Source: Brenneria izadpanahii (lineage in GTDB: Bacteria; Pseudomonadota; Gammaproteobacteria; Enterobacterales; Enterobacteriaceae). From it: a stretch of DNA of 64,000 nt. How positions within the stretch are numbered: position 1 is the stretch's first letter; every line of letters starts with the position of its first letter. The stretch covers positions 5,146,001 through 5,210,000 of the forward strand of contig NZ_CP050854.1 in NCBI RefSeq assembly GCF_017569925.1. The letters run 5' to 3'. The notes under the pieces were generated by a model, which had not been told where the DNA came from, did not search any database, and worked only from the letters and a program-made list of their open reading frames with translations. A program made the position numbers and the translations under genes. Positions 39,081 through 50,954 of the stretch are shown here, in pieces.

Positions 39081-40757
39081 TTAGCTTCCCTTGTTGCACC
39101 AGTTATTTTTAGGATTGATGCCGCCATTCGGCGAGGTATAGCCGAGACATCCCAGTATCGAGTCAAACAGCTCTTCGTGACGATGCGTTTTCCCTATTCG
39201 CTGTTGCGCCTTTAGCCGGTCGAAAGCATTCAGGTTATTGGCGTCCGCCAGGAATTTATCCGACGCCCACACCATCATCGGTGAGCGGAACTGCTCCGGC
39301 GGCGCCATTTCGCGCGGCGTACCGTGCAGATGGAAGTTTTCATCGATGGACTCGCCGTGATCGGAGGCGTAAAACACCAGCGCCTTCTTATCCCGCACCT
39401 GATTGATAACGTTGTCTATGAAACTGTCGGTGTACAACACGCTGTTATCAAAGGCATTAATCAACTGCTCGCGGGAACAGGATGCGTCTACCCCCATGCA
39501 TTCCGGCTGGTAGCGGGCATAGCTGCGCGGGTAACGCATTGAATAGAGATAGTGAGACCCTTTGGTATGCAGCACAATCAAATGCTTGCCTTTCGGGTAG
39601 CGAGCCAGCGATTCCTTAACTTCGTCCACCAGCAGCATGTCATCCACGGACTTACCATCGTTATCCCTTTCCGATGCGATCATTTCACGGAAAGAATAGT
39701 TGTCCGCTTCAATGCTGTTATAAAACCAAACTTCACTTTGCATCGCAAAGAGCTCGGACGTGAACCCCAGTTCCTTTAGCACCGCAAAGATATTCTGTTC
39801 TTTCAGCGTCCGTTGCGGGTTATCTTCCGTCCCGCCTTCCCGTACAAACATGCAACGCATGGAAAGTTTGGTCGAGGTGTCGCAGGATTGCCCGCGAAAA
39901 GCCACCAGATTTTTTTCTTTCGACAGTTTTGGCGTGGTATCGCGGCCATACCCAAGCAGACCCATGTGATCCCAACGGGTGGTTTCGCCAATGATGAAAA
40001 CCACATAAGTGTCATCAATCCCTTTTGGCGGAATATAGGTAAAATGTTTGCCGGGATCGAACAGGTTCTCCGCATCCTGATTTTCATCATATTTGGTGTA
40101 AGCGAACAGCCCCAGCGCAGACAGCCAGTTTGACGGCAGATAAGAGTGAGCGACCACCCCGCCGTAGCTCGGCAAATCAACGTTAGAAGACTTTTCAGAG
40201 ATAGACTGGGTTTTATCCATATAGCGGATCGGAAACCAGACCAGGGCGACCACCGCCAGCAGCACAAGAACCGGCGTCAGGCGTTTCCCCGGCGATTTGA
40301 GTTGCTCAATCAACGTATGACGTAACGAGTTTTTCCAAATCAGCAGCAAAGGTAACGCGCTCACCACCACCATCCATAGAATAAAACGCATCCCTATAAC
40401 TTCTTTAGAAAGATCGATGTCGGTTGTCATGACGGCGGCAATAATGCCGTAACCGATAACGACATTAAAAAATGTCATGTAATAACTGGCTGCGACAGAA
40501 ATAAGCACCAGTAGCGATGCGACAACGCGATAAAAATAGCGCCCCCCCAGAGAGATAATGCGCATAAGAAAAAAGGTAAAAAGGATACAAGCGGCCAGCT
40601 CAATTATCATGGGAATGAACTTTGATACCTGGGTACCCGCAAGTAATGAGAAAGAATCAAAACGGCGATGAAAAACGGAAAGATTAAGAAAAAAACCGAT
40701 GTATACTGCCAGTATGAACGATAACTTGGTTTGAGAAACAGAAGGGCTCAACTTCAT
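39081..40757 (-). CDS. eptB: Kdo2-lipid A phosphoethanolamine 7''-transferase
   Basis: A 558-residue inner-membrane enzyme of the EptA/MCR family, closest to E. coli EptB, which adds phosphoethanolamine to the outer Kdo of the LPS core. Five membrane segments occupy about residues 1-190, including ASYYMTFFNVVIGYGIIAAV and TTDIDLSKEV. The periplasmic sulfatase-like domain has FIIGETTRWDHMGLLGYGR, the catalytic Thr segment CDTSTKLSMRC, HTKGSHYLYSMRYP and YASDHGESIDENFHLHGTP (metal ligands). The C-terminus GCLGYTSPNGGINPKNNWC matches EptB. The change lowers LPS negative charge, affecting cationic peptide resistance. It stands alone. Confidence 0.93.
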   Translation of the reverse strand: MKLSPSVSQTKLSFILAVYIGFFLNLSVFHRRFDSFSLLAGTQVSKFIPMIIELAACILFTFFLMRIISLGGRYFYRVVASLLVLISVAASYYMTFFNVVIGYGIIAAVMTTDIDLSKEVIGMRFILWMVVVSALPLLLIWKNSLRHTLIEQLKSPGKRLTPVLVLLAVVALVWFPIRYMDKTQSISEKSSNVDLPSYGGVVAHSYLPSNWLSALGLFAYTKYDENQDAENLFDPGKHFTYIPPKGIDDTYVVFIIGETTRWDHMGLLGYGRDTTPKLSKEKNLVAFRGQSCDTSTKLSMRCMFVREGGTEDNPQRTLKEQNIFAVLKELGFTSELFAMQSEVWFYNSIEADNYSFREMIASERDNDGKSVDDMLLVDEVKESLARYPKGKHLIVLHTKGSHYLYSMRYPRSYARYQPECMGVDASCSREQLINAFDNSVLYTDSFIDNVINQVRDKKALVFYASDHGESIDENFHLHGTPREMAPPEQFRSPMMVWASDKFLADANNLNAFDRLKAQQRIGKTHRHEELFDSILGCLGYTSPNGGINPKNNWCNKGS

Positions 40758-41252
40758 TGCAGCAAATGCTCCGACAGAACTTTATTTATTATCTGAAGCT
40801 ATAGGACAACACTGTAATGCCAGAGTTCAGGCCCGGAAAATAAGTAGTTATTTTTGTAATAAGAAGTAATTGCGTCATAAAGCCACCGAGAGCCGCATTA
40901 AACATGGTCAGCCGCATATCCAAAGAAGAAAAAACGCTATACTTTCCTTTCAAATCATAAAATTAAACCCTAAAAGCAAATGCGGCGGCCTTCTGTTTTT
41001 CATCCGCCAAATAATAAACCACCGTTATTTTGTGGATATTGAGTATTATTCATTCGACACGATAAATGATGAAATTTATTCCCCATTGCCCCTCCAGAAC
41101 CAATCAGGATATTCATATCTACAAGATTACCGTCGGATTTTTATTTATGCGTCACAGCATAACCTGTCTCTCATTTAGCACATGATGCTGCTATCCATAT
41201 TTTAATTATGGTTAATTTTCATCGTACTAAGCCGCCGGCGCTTTTCTGCAAA
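40758..41252. other. Intergenic region eptB / ligB
   Basis: 495 AT-rich bases. A 102-codon plus-strand frame at 40870-41178 begins with TTG, lacks a ribosome-binding site and shows no recognisable family, so it is not called as a gene. The eptB promoter must lie at the left end. Confidence 0.45.
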
Positions 41253-43127
<1,875 letters not shown>

Positions 43128-43232
43128 TTATAATGGCATAACGATAAAACATTCTGCGGCGATATTTATCGTAACGCGACTGATGGGGCATCGCCGTGTA
43201 TAATGTGAGGAAATGCACACTCTGCTGCATCC

Positions 43233-44015
<783 letters not shown>

Positions 44016-44069
44016 CGGCTCTTTCAGTATGATGCCCAGTCATTTTATATCCCTGTGGAGTAGCACATT

Positions 44070-44345
44070 ATGGCACGCGTAACTGTTCAAGACGCTGTAG
44101 AGAAAATTGGTAATCGTTTTGACCTGGTGTTGGTCGCTGCTCGTCGCGCCCGCCAAATCCAAACGGGCGGCAAAGAGCCGCTGGTTGCGGAAGAAAACGA
44201 TAAATACACGGTGATCGCGCTGCGCGAGATCGAAGAAGGTCTGATCAACGCCCAAATTCTGGACGTTCGAGACCGTCAGGAGCAGCAAGAGCAGGAAGCC
44301 GCGGAAATTCAAGCGGTCACCGCAATTGCTGAAGGCCGCCGTTAA
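44070..44345 (+). CDS. rpoZ: DNA-directed RNA polymerase subunit omega
   Basis: A 91-residue protein identical in length to E. coli omega. [20 protein letters not shown] and [11 protein letters not shown] are the conserved core that clamps the beta' subunit. Omega also forms part of ppGpp site 1 on RNA polymerase, in keeping with its position directly before spoT. GTGGAG lies upstream of ATG 44070. The gap to spoT is 18 bases. Confidence 0.97.
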   Translation: MARVTVQDAVEKIGNRFDLVLVAARRARQIQTGGKEPLVAEENDKYTVIALREIEEGLINAQILDVRDRQEQQEQEAAEIQAVTAIAEGRR

Positions 44346-44363
44346 TTAGACTACGAGTCCCCC

Positions 44364-46463
44364 TTGTACCTTTTTGAAAGCCTGAATCAACTGATTAAGC
44401 GTTATCTGCCCGAAGAGCAGATTAAACGTTTACAGCAAGCTTATGTCGTCGCGCGTGATGCTCACGAGGGGCAAACACGCTCCAGCGGCGAACCCTATAT
44501 CACGCACCCGGTCGCCGTGGCCAGTATTCTGGCCGAGATGCGCCTCGACTATGAGACGCTGATGGCCGCCTTGCTGCATGACGTGATAGAGGATACGCCC
44601 ACCACCTATCAGGATATAGAACAGCTCTTCGGCAAGAGCGTCGCTGAACTGGTGGAAGGCGTCTCTAAACTGGATAAGCTGAAATTTCGCGATAAGAAAG
44701 AAGCGCAGGCTGAAAACTTTCGCAAAATGATTATGGCGATGGTGCAGGATATTCGCGTTATTCTGATAAAACTGGCCGACCGTACTCACAACATGCGCAC
44801 GCTGGGCGCGCTTCGCCCGGACAAACGCCGTCGCATCGCCCGCGAGACGTTGGAAATATACAGTCCGCTGGCGCATCGGCTGGGTATCCATAATCTGAAA
44901 ACCGAGCTTGAAGAACTGGGTTTTGAAGCGCTCTATCCCAACCGTTACCGCGTAATCAAAGAGGTGGTCAAGGCCGCTCGCGGCAACAGGAAGGAGATGA
45001 TCCAGAAAATCCTTTCCGAGATCGAGGGCCGCTTGACCGAAGCCGGAATCGCCTGCCGCGTAAGCGGCCGCGAAAAGCATCTGTACTCTATTTACTGCAA
45101 AATGCACCTGAAAGAGCAGCGTTTCCATTCCATTATGGATATTTACGCCTTCCGGGTGATCGTTAAAGAAGTAGATACCTGCTACCGCGTGTTAGGCCAG
45201 GTTCATAGCCTGTATAAGCCGCGCCCCGGACGGGTAAAAGACTATATCGCCATTCCCAAGGCCAACGGCTATCAGTCGCTGCATACCTCGCTGATTGGCC
45301 CGCACGGCGTGCCGGTGGAGGTGCAGGTCCGTACCGAAGATATGGATCAGATGGCGGAAATGGGCGTGGCCGCGCACTGGGCCTACAAAGAAGGCGAAAG
45401 CAGCACCACGGCTCAGGTTCGCGCGCAACGCTGGATGCAAAGCCTGCTGGAGTTGCAGCAGAGCGCGGGCAGTTCGTTTGAATTCATCGAAAGCGTGAAG
45501 TCCGATCTCTTTCCGGACGAAATATATGTGTTCACGCCGGAAGGCCGAATCGTGGAATTGCCGGCCGGCGCCACGCCGGTCGACTTCGCCTATGCCGTGC
45601 ATACCGACATCGGCCATGCCTGCGTCGGCGCCAGAGTCGATCGCCAGCCTTATCCGCTGTCCCAATCCCTAAGCAGCGGTCAAACCGTCGAGATCATTAC
45701 CGCGCCCGGCGCTAGACCCAACGCCGCCTGGCTGAACTTTGTCGTCAGCTCCAGAGCCCGCGCTAAAATTCGCCAGATGCTGAAAAACCTCAAGCGCGAC
45801 GACTCCGTCAGCCTGGGCCGGCGCTTGCTTAGCCACGCCCTGGGCAGCGGCCGTAAACTTTCAGAGATCCCGCAAAAGAATATTCAGATTGAGCTGGATA
45901 GAATGAAGCTCGCTACGCTGGACGATCTGATGGCGGAAATCGGATTGGGTAACGCGATGAGTGTCGTGGTGGCGAAAAACCTGCTGAATGAACCAGCTCA
46001 GTTGAATAACGCCGGGCCGCACAAATTGCCGATTAAAGGCGCGGACGGCGTGATGATCTCGTTCGCCAAATGTTGCCGCCCGATTCCGGGCGATCCGATT
46101 ATCGCGCATGTCAGTCCCGGCAAGGGATTGGTTATCCACCACGAATCCTGCCGCAATATTCGCGGTTACCAGAAAGAGCCAGAGAAGTTTATGGCGGTAG
46201 AATGGGATAAGGTGACCGAGCAGGAATTTATCGCCGAGATCAAGGTGGATATGTTCAACCATCAGGGCGCGTTGGCGAATTTGGCGTCCGCCATCAATGC
46301 CGCCAACTCAAACATCCAGAGTATCAATACGGAAGAAAGAGACGGCCGCGTGTATAGCGCGTTTATCCGTCTCACAACGCTCGACCGCGTTCATCTGGCG
46401 AATATTATGCGCAAGCTGCGCGTAATGCCGGATGTAATAAAAGTTAACCGTAACCGAAATTAA
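44364..46463 (+). CDS. spoT: Bifunctional (p)ppGpp synthetase/hydrolase SpoT
   Basis: A 699-residue RelA/SpoT-family protein. The HD hydrolase domain has ITHPVAVASILAEMRLDYET and AALLHDVIEDTPTTYQ. The synthetase domain (about 200-330) has GREKHLYSIYCKM and DYIAIPKANGYQSLHT. TGS (VFTPEGRIVELPAGATPVDF), helical and ACT (FNHQGALANLASAINAANSN) domains follow. The start is TTG at 44364, as in E. coli spoT; MYLFESLNQLI matches and no ATG lies nearby. SpoT degrades ppGpp and makes it in response to fatty-acid, carbon and iron limitation. Confidence 0.97.
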   Translation: MYLFESLNQLIKRYLPEEQIKRLQQAYVVARDAHEGQTRSSGEPYITHPVAVASILAEMRLDYETLMAALLHDVIEDTPTTYQDIEQLFGKSVAELVEGVSKLDKLKFRDKKEAQAENFRKMIMAMVQDIRVILIKLADRTHNMRTLGALRPDKRRRIARETLEIYSPLAHRLGIHNLKTELEELGFEALYPNRYRVIKEVVKAARGNRKEMIQKILSEIEGRLTEAGIACRVSGREKHLYSIYCKMHLKEQRFHSIMDIYAFRVIVKEVDTCYRVLGQVHSLYKPRPGRVKDYIAIPKANGYQSLHTSLIGPHGVPVEVQVRTEDMDQMAEMGVAAHWAYKEGESSTTAQVRAQRWMQSLLELQQSAGSSFEFIESVKSDLFPDEIYVFTPEGRIVELPAGATPVDFAYAVHTDIGHACVGARVDRQPYPLSQSLSSGQTVEIITAPGARPNAAWLNFVVSSRARAKIRQMLKNLKRDDSVSLGRRLLSHALGSGRKLSEIPQKNIQIELDRMKLATLDDLMAEIGLGNAMSVVVAKNLLNEPAQLNNAGPHKLPIKGADGVMISFAKCCRPIPGDPIIAHVSPGKGLVIHHESCRNIRGYQKEPEKFMAVEWDKVTEQEFIAEIKVDMFNHQGALANLASAINAANSNIQSINTEERDGRVYSAFIRLTTLDRVHLANIMRKLRVMPDVIKVNRNRN

Positions 46464-46468
46464 ACGTT

Positions 46469-47161
46469 ATGACGCCTCAACGCTATGCACGCATAAGAGA
46501 GATGCTGACCTGCCGTCAGCCCGATCTGACCATTTGCATGGAGCAGGTGCATAAGCCGCATAATGTTTCCGCGGTTATTCGTACCGCCGATGCGGTGGGC
46601 GTCCATCAGATTCACGCCATATGGCCCACCAAAAAGATGAGAACGCTGGTTTCCTCCGCGGCCGGCAGCAATAGTTGGGTACAGGTTAAAACGCACCGCA
46701 CGATCGGCGATGCGGTCAGCCACCTGAAAATGGCGGGCATGCAGATTCTGGCAACCCATCTTTCCGAACAGGCCGTCGATTTTCGCGAAATTGATTACAC
46801 CCGCCCGACCTGCATTCTGCTGGGTCAGGAGAAGAGCGGTATTAGCGCGGAAGCGCTGAAACTGGCCGATCGGGATATCATTATCCCGATGACGGGCATG
46901 GTGCAGTCGCTGAATGTCTCCGTTGCCTCGGCATTGATTTTGTATGAAGCGCAGCGCCAGCGTCAGCTAGCGGGCATGTATCTGCGCGAAAACAGCCCGC
47001 TGGATGAAGAAGATCAGCAGCGGTTGCTGTTTGAGGGCGGCTACCCGGTGCTGGCCCGTGTCGCCAAACGTAAAGGTCTGCCTCGTCCTTATATCGATAA
47101 CAGCGGTCAAATCGTTGCCGATACGTCCTGGTGGGCGTCAATGCAATCCTCGGAGTGCTGA
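46469..47161 (+). CDS. trmH: tRNA (guanosine(18)-2'-O)-methyltransferase
   Basis: A 230-residue SPOUT-class methylase that makes Gm18 in the tRNA D-loop. Motif 1 is CMEQVHKPHNVSAVIRTADA with the catalytic Asn/Arg. The knotted SAM site comprises LLGQEKSGIS, DIIIPMTGMVQSLNVSVASA and LILYEAQRQRQ. Only 5 bases separate it from spoT, and its stop overlaps the recG start (TGATG), as in E. coli. Confidence 0.96.
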   Translation: MTPQRYARIREMLTCRQPDLTICMEQVHKPHNVSAVIRTADAVGVHQIHAIWPTKKMRTLVSSAAGSNSWVQVKTHRTIGDAVSHLKMAGMQILATHLSEQAVDFREIDYTRPTCILLGQEKSGISAEALKLADRDIIIPMTGMVQSLNVSVASALILYEAQRQRQLAGMYLRENSPLDEEDQQRLLFEGGYPVLARVAKRKGLPRPYIDNSGQIVADTSWWASMQSSEC

Positions 47162-49242
47162 TGAAAAGCCGTCTGCTGGATACCCAACCGTTGAACACGC
47201 TTGCCGGTGTGGGAGCCAGTCAGGCCGCCAAACTTGCCCGCATCGGGCTGGAAACCGTACAGGATTTATTGTTTCATCTGCCGTTACGTTACGAAGACCG
47301 CACCCATCTTTACCCCATCGGCGATCTTCTCCCCGGCATGTATGCCACCGTAGAAGGCGAAGTCCTGCGCAACGATATCACCTTTGGCCGTCGCCGCATG
47401 CTGACCTGCCAGATTAGCGATGGCAGCGGCGTACTGACCATGCACTTTTTTAATTTCAACGCGGCGATGAAAAACAGCCTGGCGCCCGGCCAGCGTGTTA
47501 CGGCCTATGGTGAAATCAAGCGGGGTAAAATCGGCGCGGAAATTATTCACCCGGAATACCGCATCCAGGGCGATAACAGCCAGATCGAATTACAGGAATC
47601 ACTGACGCCGGTTTATCCCACCACCGAAGGCGTGCGTCAGGCAACGCTGCGTAAGCTTACCGATCAGGCTTTGGCGCTGCTGGACGCCAATCCCATCGAT
47701 GAACTGCTGCCGGAAGAGCTAAGCCGATCGCTGATCAGCCTGCCTGAAGCCCTGCACATCCTGCATCGTCCGCCGCCGGATATGCAGCTCGGCGAACTGG
47801 AGCAGGGGAAGCACCCGGCGCAGCAGCGGCTGATTATGGAAGAGTTGCTGGCGCACAACTTAAGCATGCTGGCCGTTCGGGCCGGGGCGCAGAGCTATCG
47901 CGCGTTACCGCTGCCGGTAAATGACACGCTGAAGCAACGGCTGCTCGCGATTCTCCCTTTCTCGCCGACGCAGGCGCAGGCGCGGGTGGTTGACGAAATT
48001 GAAGCCGACCTGGCAAAAAATATCCCCATGATGCGACTGGTGCAGGGAGATGTCGGGTCAGGGAAAACGTTGGTTGCCGCACTAGCCGCCCTGCGCGCGA
48101 TTGCGAACGGCAAACAGGTCGCGCTGATGGCGCCGACAGAGCTGCTGGCGGAACAGCATGCCCATAATTTTCGCCAGTGGTTTGAGCCATTGGGAATTGA
48201 AGTGGGCTGGCTGGCCGGCAAACAGAAAGGAAAAGCCCGCCAGGCCCAGCAGGAGGCCATTGCCGGCGGCCAGGTATCCATGGTGGTGGGTACGCACGCC
48301 ATCTTTCAGCAACAGGTCAAATTCAACGGCCTGGCGCTGGTGATTATTGATGAACAACACCGCTTCGGCGTACATCAGCGTCTGGCCTTGTGGGAAAAAG
48401 GCGAAGAGCAGGGCTTCCATCCTCATCAGTTGATTATGACCGCCACGCCAATCCCCCGAACGCTGGCGATGACCGCTTACGCCGATCTGGATACCTCGGT
48501 TATCGATGAACTGCCGCCGGGAAGAACGCCGGTCACCACCGTCGCCATAGCGGATTCGCGCCGTAACGACGTGATCCAGCGGGTTAACAATGCCTGCCGG
48601 CAAGAGGGGCGTCAGGCCTACTGGGTTTGTACCCTGATTGAAGAATCCGACCTGTTGGAAGCCCAGGCGGCCGAAGCAACCTGCCAGGAGTTGAAAGCCG
48701 CATTACCGGACATCAACGTCGGGTTGGTTCACGGGCGAATGAAAGCGCAGGAAAAACAATCCATTATGGAAGCCTTTAAACAAGGCGAGCTCCAACTGCT
48801 GGTGGCGACAACGGTGATTGAAGTCGGTGTCGACGTACCGAATGCCAGCCTGATGATTATCGAAAACCCGGAGCGGCTGGGGCTGGCCCAGCTTCACCAA
48901 CTGCGCGGGCGCGTTGGGCGGGGAGCGGTGGCTTCCCACTGCGTGCTGCTTTATAAAACGCCGTTAAGCAAAACCGCGCAAAAGCGGCTTCAGGTGCTGC
49001 GCGACAGCAACGACGGTTTTGTTATCGCACAGCGTGATTTGGAAATCCGCGGACCGGGTGAATTATTAGGTACGCGCCAAACCGGCAATGCTGAATTTAA
49101 AGTCGCCGATTTACTTCGCGATCAGGCATTGATCCCGCAGGTACAGCGCGTCGCCCGCCATCTCCACCAGCGCTATCCGGAGCACGCCCGCGCCTTGATC
49201 GAACGCTGGCTGCCGGAGCGAACCCGTTATACCAATGCCTAA
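47161..49242 (+). CDS. recG: ATP-dependent DNA helicase RecG
   Basis: A 693-residue branch-migration helicase that remodels stalled forks, R-loops and Holliday junctions. An N-terminal wedge/OB region (MTCQISDGSG-like LTCQISDGSG) is followed by two RecA-like domains. These carry Walker A GDVGSGKT, the DEQH box in VIIDEQHRFGVHQRLAL, TATPIPRTLAMTAY, and QLRGRVGRGAVASHCVLLY. Length equals that of E. coli RecG. ATG 47161 overlaps the trmH stop. In E. coli gltS lies between recG and xanP; it is missing here. Confidence 0.97.
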   Translation: MKSRLLDTQPLNTLAGVGASQAAKLARIGLETVQDLLFHLPLRYEDRTHLYPIGDLLPGMYATVEGEVLRNDITFGRRRMLTCQISDGSGVLTMHFFNFNAAMKNSLAPGQRVTAYGEIKRGKIGAEIIHPEYRIQGDNSQIELQESLTPVYPTTEGVRQATLRKLTDQALALLDANPIDELLPEELSRSLISLPEALHILHRPPPDMQLGELEQGKHPAQQRLIMEELLAHNLSMLAVRAGAQSYRALPLPVNDTLKQRLLAILPFSPTQAQARVVDEIEADLAKNIPMMRLVQGDVGSGKTLVAALAALRAIANGKQVALMAPTELLAEQHAHNFRQWFEPLGIEVGWLAGKQKGKARQAQQEAIAGGQVSMVVGTHAIFQQQVKFNGLALVIIDEQHRFGVHQRLALWEKGEEQGFHPHQLIMTATPIPRTLAMTAYADLDTSVIDELPPGRTPVTTVAIADSRRNDVIQRVNNACRQEGRQAYWVCTLIEESDLLEAQAAEATCQELKAALPDINVGLVHGRMKAQEKQSIMEAFKQGELQLLVATTVIEVGVDVPNASLMIIENPERLGLAQLHQLRGRVGRGAVASHCVLLYKTPLSKTAQKRLQVLRDSNDGFVIAQRDLEIRGPGELLGTRQTGNAEFKVADLLRDQALIPQVQRVARHLHQRYPEHARALIERWLPERTRYTNA

Positions 49243-49333
49243 CAGCGCCCCCGCCGCACGCAGACGCCGTTTAATATCCCTCTAAATAATAAGGCATTAT
49301 CAGCCAAACAAATTTCATATTAGAAACAGTGTT

Positions 49334-49349
49334 CCGCAAACGTTTGCTT
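49334..49349. promoter_or_regulatory. PurR operator upstream of xanP
   Basis: CCGCAAACGTTTGCTT contains the perfect palindrome GCAAACGTTTGC and matches the enterobacterial PurR consensus ACGCAAACGTTTNCNT at nearly every defined position. It ends 54 bases before the xanP start, in the promoter region, suggesting repression of xanthine uptake when purines are plentiful. Confidence 0.8.
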
Positions 49350-49403
49350 TTATAAAGGAGCGCATTAAAATGCCCTCTTTGTCGTTTTGGAACGCCAACT
49401 ATT

Positions 49404-50795
49404 ATGACCACCACCACGGATATTCCCCAGACAGAAGCGCCTGCCGCCGCGCCGCGCCGCAGTGAATTGATCTACCGCCTGGAAGACAGACCTCCCCTTC
49501 CGCAAACGCTATTTGCCGCCAGCCAGCATCTGCTGGCGATGTTTGTCGCGGTGATAACCCCCGCCTTGCTGATCTGTCAGGCGCTGGGGTTGCCGGCGCA
49601 AGACACGCAACACATCATCAGCATGTCGCTGTTTGCCTCCGGACTGGCCTCTATTCTGCAAATAAAAACCTGGGGGCCGGTGGGATCGGGGTTGCTGTCC
49701 ATCCAGGGCACCAGTTTTAACTTCGTCACCCCGTTGATTATGGGCGGGCTGGCGCTGAAAAACGGCGGCGCCGACGTCCCCACCATGATGGCGGCGCTGT
49801 TCGGCACATTGATGTTCGCCTCTTGTACGGAAATCATTCTATCCCGCTTCCTGCACCTTGCCCGGCGGATTATTACGCCGCTGGTCTCCGGGGTGGTGGT
49901 GATGATAATCGGCCTGTCGCTGATTCAAGTCGGCCTGACCTCCATCGGCGGCGGTTATGCCGCAATGAATAATAATACCTTTGGCGCGCCGAAGAACCTG
50001 CTGCTGGCGGGGATCGTGCTGTTGGTCATTATCCTGCTGAACCGCCAGCGTAACCCTTACCTGCGCGTGGCATCCCTGGTGATTGCCATGGCGATCGGTT
50101 ATCTGGCAGCCTGGCTGATGGATATGCTGCCGAATAGCGCCCCGGCGGAACAGAGTTCGTTAATCATGGTGCCCACGCCGCTGTATTACGGTCTGGGTTT
50201 TGACTGGAATCTGCTGATCCCGCTGATGCTGGTCTTTATGGTGACGTCGCTGGAAACCATCGGCGATATCACCGCGACGTCCGACGTATCGGAACAACCG
50301 GTCAGCGGCCCTCTGTATATGAAACGGTTGAAAGGCGGCGTACTGGCAAACGGGCTGAACTCGTGTTTGTCCGCTATCTTCAATACCTTTCCGAACTCCT
50401 GCTTCGGCCAGAATAACGGCGTAATCCAGCTTACCGGCGTCGCCAGCCGCTACGTCGGTTTTGTCGTGGCGCTGATGCTGATTATTCTGGGGCTGTTCCC
50501 TGCCGTCAGCGGCTTCGTACAGCATATTCCAGAGCCGGTGCTCGGCGGCGCCACCATCGTCATGTTCGGCACCATCGCCGCCTCCGGGGTACGTATTGTG
50601 TCGCGCGAACCGCTGAACCGCCGCGCCATCATGATTATCGCGCTCTCCCTGGCCGTCGGACTGGGCGTTTCGCAGCAGCCGCTGATCCTGCAATTCGCGC
50701 CTGACTGGATAAAAACGCTGTTCTCATCGGGTATCGCCGCCGGCGGTATCACGGCGATTGTGCTGAATCTGATTTTCCCGCACGACGAAAAATAA
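49404..50795 (+). CDS. xanP: Xanthine permease XanP
   Basis: A 463-residue NAT/NCS2-family proton symporter, the same size as E. coli XanP (YicE), specific for xanthine. Signature segments are [20 protein letters not shown] with the conserved QH motif, [40 protein letters not shown], and the NAT motif region [21 protein letters not shown] PurR box lies upstream. ATG 49404 is preceded only by a weak ribosome-binding site. Confidence 0.95.
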   Translation: MTTTTDIPQTEAPAAAPRRSELIYRLEDRPPLPQTLFAASQHLLAMFVAVITPALLICQALGLPAQDTQHIISMSLFASGLASILQIKTWGPVGSGLLSIQGTSFNFVTPLIMGGLALKNGGADVPTMMAALFGTLMFASCTEIILSRFLHLARRIITPLVSGVVVMIIGLSLIQVGLTSIGGGYAAMNNNTFGAPKNLLLAGIVLLVIILLNRQRNPYLRVASLVIAMAIGYLAAWLMDMLPNSAPAEQSSLIMVPTPLYYGLGFDWNLLIPLMLVFMVTSLETIGDITATSDVSEQPVSGPLYMKRLKGGVLANGLNSCLSAIFNTFPNSCFGQNNGVIQLTGVASRYVGFVVALMLIILGLFPAVSGFVQHIPEPVLGGATIVMFGTIAASGVRIVSREPLNRRAIMIIALSLAVGLGVSQQPLILQFAPDWIKTLFSSGIAAGGITAIVLNLIFPHDEK

Positions 50796-50831
50796 TACTT
50801 ATTGCTTCAATAATTTCTGATACGCATGGAT

Positions 50832-50866
50832 AAAAGCGACCGAGGATGCAACAGCGGTCGCTTTTT
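50832..50866 (+). terminator. Rho-independent terminator of xanP
   Basis: AAAAGCGACCG (50832-50842) pairs perfectly with CGGTCGCTTTT (50855-50865) around a 12-base loop and runs into TTTTT, 37 bases after the xanP stop. The A-run on the left makes it potentially bidirectional. Confidence 0.85.
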
Positions 50867-50954
50867 ACTGTCTGTAACTGCATTATCTATTGAGCCGTTA
50901 AGGTAATTGCGGCATAAAAACAGATATCCCTGACGATTGGCATGGACTGACACG

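Noticed and set aside
40870..41178. 102-codon plus-strand frame between eptB and ligB
   Set aside because: It begins with TTG, has no ribosome-binding site, lies in AT-rich intergenic DNA and shows no family pattern.
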